A DNA stretch of 64,000 bases. Origin: Lingula anatina. Taxonomy: Eukaryota; Brachiopoda; Lingulata; Lingulida; Lingulidae. Made by a program: the position numbers and the translations under genes. How positions within the stretch are numbered: the stretch's first letter is position 1; every line of letters starts with the position of its first letter. Of this stretch, positions 61,509 to 64,000 are shown one piece after another. Location of the stretch: NCBI RefSeq assembly GCF_001039355.2, contig NW_019775379.1, forward strand, positions 233,198 through 297,197, given 5' to 3'. The notes beneath the pieces are model-generated. The model did not search any database, was not told where the DNA came from, and saw only the letters and a program-made list of their open reading frames with translations.

Positions 61509-64000
61509 TTGCAACTCCCATTTTATGGAATGAACTACCCTCACACATTCGGACTATAGATAATGTTGAGGTTTTTTAAAAAAGACTTGAAAACATTCTT
61601 GTTTGCACAGTACTTCAATACTTGAAATTATATATTTTCTCGTTTTTTCATAAAGGAGTTTTATTCTTTAGACTATTACTATCATAACCAGCGCTGATCA
61701 TTTTAATTGTTTTATTCACCTCAGCTTTTAGTATTTGTATAATTACTTGTAGTTCTGATAATTTTATTTGTAAACAGCACTGAGGCGGAAGTGTAGTGCG
61801 GTTTTTAAGAAATAAATAACATTATTTATTATTATAAATTACAAAAAAATATGATCACTCATTTAGTATTTCTAAGAGGCATAAAAAGAAAAAATAAGAG
61901 TTTGCAAAGCTTCGATTGTTTCATTTCACGTTCCAACTACAAAAAAAAAAAAAAAAAATGTTGATTGCAGAAGATTATCTGAGGCCGCTGTTTTCTTTCT
62001 GTTACTTCTTTCCGAGGAGGAATGCTGCGAAGATGGAGACCAGTCCCATAAGAAGCACACTGCTGGACACTGTGGCACTGCCGTTGCAAAGTTCCCCGCT
62101 GCACACACACACGCTCCCCGTCACCCCCGCTATAGAGGTCTCCGTGCAACCATTGCTCTGCCCGGAAACGGCACAAGTGCGAGCGACGCTCTGGACGCCT
62201 GCAAACAGGTAAATAGCATTTGTTCAGAATTTTGTATTTGTCAACTTAAAATAGACATGACGATTTCATATGAGTCGTATAGACTCGACTACTTAGAGTA
62301 GTCACTGTCATATCAAAGCATTAGACACATGTATGTCAATATTTTATTTTCAGGTGAAATTTTACAGGTTCTCTCTCTCTCTCCTTTTATATTTTTTAAT
62401 TAATTGATTTTTTTGTCACCTGAAGTCTCAGCCTTGGTCTTCTGACAGCCAGCGGAGCAATCGATTGTATTGCCCGAGTTTGCAGCCTTGTCAAATGGGT
62501 CGTTACAATTTGTGCACGAGTAACACTTCACTGCGCTAGCTGAAAGAAAAATTTAATCATTTGGTTTAATGCGCCATTTACTCTCCTGTTAAACATGTAA
62601 TAAGAAATCCTCGTAGTAGTACTGATAGACTATGTACATAGTTAAATATGATGATGTTTTAAGCTAGGTTGGTTAGTCGGCATGTGCGTGGAAGGCTGAC
62701 TGGAACAAATAGAAGCAATATTGAAGTAATATGTTTGTTTGAATTAAAGAACAATTGTCTAAAGAAACAGATAAAAGAGATAACAATTTTATCAGAATCA
62801 CAAGGCTTGCGTGCTTAGTCACAAATCTATATTTGAATTTCCTTGTATTACGTACCGGTAATACTGCTTATCGCATAAGTTATGCTTATCAAACTAATTA
62901 TAAGTAACTACGAGAACAATCGCCAACAGGCAAGAGTTTTACCTCTCAGGTAGGCCTTAACCCGACCTTGCGACAATCAATGTAATAAAACAAATGATTG
63001 AAATGCTTGAATATTATGCAATAAAAAGTTATTGCTAAAAACTATGATGATTTTTTCTAACCCATAATGCGCAATATGATGTTCATTTGGACGGGCAAGG
63101 GTCGATTTAAAGGAGAGAATATTGAGGCGGCAAAACTCGCTGCACTCTTACAAATTCCATGCCAGCACATTCCATTTTCTGTTTTTGGCGATACTTTGTA
63201 CAAAAGAAAATTAGCAAACTTACAGCCCAAGGTAAGTCCTGTAAACAAAGATATGTTTGTTATGCAATTCGACCGTATTTGACACACACCTATGATATCT
63301 TTAGTTCAAACAGATTAACTTAATACTATTGAAACCTAGGTAACAACAGCTTATTAATAGGAAAGGCCTAAATTACTTAACAAGGTTGAAATTAAAATAC
63401 CAGGGACAACAATATCGCGTGTGTTTCACGCACAAGGCCACTCGAATCATGATCACGACAAAACACTGTAAAACAGACATTTCCTTATCTTAACGATAGA
63501 CCTTGACACCGACAGACCGCGCAAGAAGCTAAATAAAAACTATTTTGCAATAATCATAAAAACAGCCTCTAAAAAGGCCATCAAACCGTGGGTTTTCTGG
63601 GCCCATCACACATGTCCTGAAAGACTCGTGTTTCATTATCCGGTTCAAACTGTGTATCAGAGAATTCGGGCAATTTTTGAAATCGTTTTTCTATATCAGT
63701 TTATATATCAAAGGAGCGCAAGCAGATATTTTCACATTTTAATAAAACGAAATCTAAGGCCACTGTTAGATTTTAATGCATATAACAAAACTATTAAATT
63801 GATCTATTATTGATCTATTACACTGACGTTGTCGTTATTAGGTCCGCATGTAGGCCCACTTTAGGCACTATGTTTATTTACACTTTTACACACTTTCACA
63901 CACTTTTTAAAGATAATTCAGTTACTCATTAGAATTAAATTTGGATTTCGTTGTGCTATGTTAAAGACGGGAGCAGACCGCCTATAGTTCGGGGAAGGAC
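61509..64000. repeat. Ly6-locus tandem duplication, unit 2 (cut by window end)
   Basis: Begins in LINE coding sequence (ILWNELPSHIR, 61510-61560), continues through the LINE 3' tail (~61840) and follows unit 1 to the end of the window, which corresponds to about 59440 in unit 1. Confidence 0.88.
62002..62539 (-). CDS. Ly6/uPAR GPI-anchored protein, copy 2 (exons 2-3; exon 1 outside window)
   Basis: Minus-strand exon 2 at 62420-62539 and exon 3 at 62002-62198 have the same lengths (120 and 197 bp), phases and splice sites as copy 1. The protein part keeps all ten cysteines and differs at a few places, such as NTIDC for NTVDC and a last residue K for M (LLGKK). The signal-peptide exon should lie near 64,960, beyond the window, so completeness cannot be judged; what is visible looks functional. 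Confidence 0.85.

Noticed and set aside
1-64000. tRNA, rRNA or CRISPR-type arrays
   Set aside because: I saw no clear tRNA A/B-box pairs with a cloverleaf, no rRNA-like sequence and no regularly spaced short repeats; a tRNAscan/Infernal run would be decisive.

Overview
The window looks like nuclear DNA from a marine invertebrate animal. Introns are long with canonical GT/AG sites, intergenic DNA is AT-rich with many homopolymers and microsatellites, and there are foldback (MITE-like) elements and a degenerate LINE. The gene content (LNX, cystinosin, a Mab-21/TPR protein, SLC22 transporters, Ly6/uPAR proteins) fits a lophotrochozoan such as a mollusc, but another invertebrate deuterostome or lophotrochozoan is possible. 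All gene models were spliced by eye from reading frame, splice consensus, intron phase and remembered family motifs.

Layout. 1-6845: no recognisable coding sequence, one ~436-bp foldback element. 6846-20140 (+): an LNX-type RING/PDZ E3 ligase in 13 coding exons (623 aa), with a 65-bp duplication over its stop codon. 21843-26140 (-): cystinosin in 9 exons, convergent with LNX, with a 466-bp foldback element in intron 5. 26141-27540: head-to-head interval with a hairpin/AT-microsatellite duplication. 27541-29805 (+): a single-exon 754-aa Mab-21-like (cGAS-like receptor family) protein with a TPR-like C-terminal half and apparently lost nucleotidyltransferase residues.

32868-54477: an SLC22-type transporter cluster made by duplication. 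Gene A (+, 32868-38495) and gene B (-, 39201-45122) are convergent and share the same 11-exon architecture. A ~10-kb segment (about 35281-45332), starting at the last bases of A exon 3 and ending in the B promoter region, was copied in tandem to about 45345-54680. This gave an intact second B gene (B', 48169-54477) and a dead, 5'-truncated, internally deleted A copy (psi-A', 45345-47477).

56300-57312 (+): the 3' end of a degenerate CR1/L2-like LINE. 57470-60404 (-): a three-exon, 125-aa GPI-anchored Ly6/uPAR (three-finger) protein with a TATA box and initiator. A second tandem duplication (unit ~4.54 kb, start inside the LINE remnant) repeats it from about 61509 to the window end; its first exon lies beyond 64000.

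The genes do not form a pathway. The themes are recent segmental duplication of surface-protein genes (solute carriers, Ly6) and a probable immune-family pseudoenzyme. I found no CRISPR array, rRNA or tRNA, and no clearly new molecular system; the most unusual items are the Mab-21/TPR protein, the asymmetric outcome of the SLC22 duplication and the promoter-proximal hairpin.
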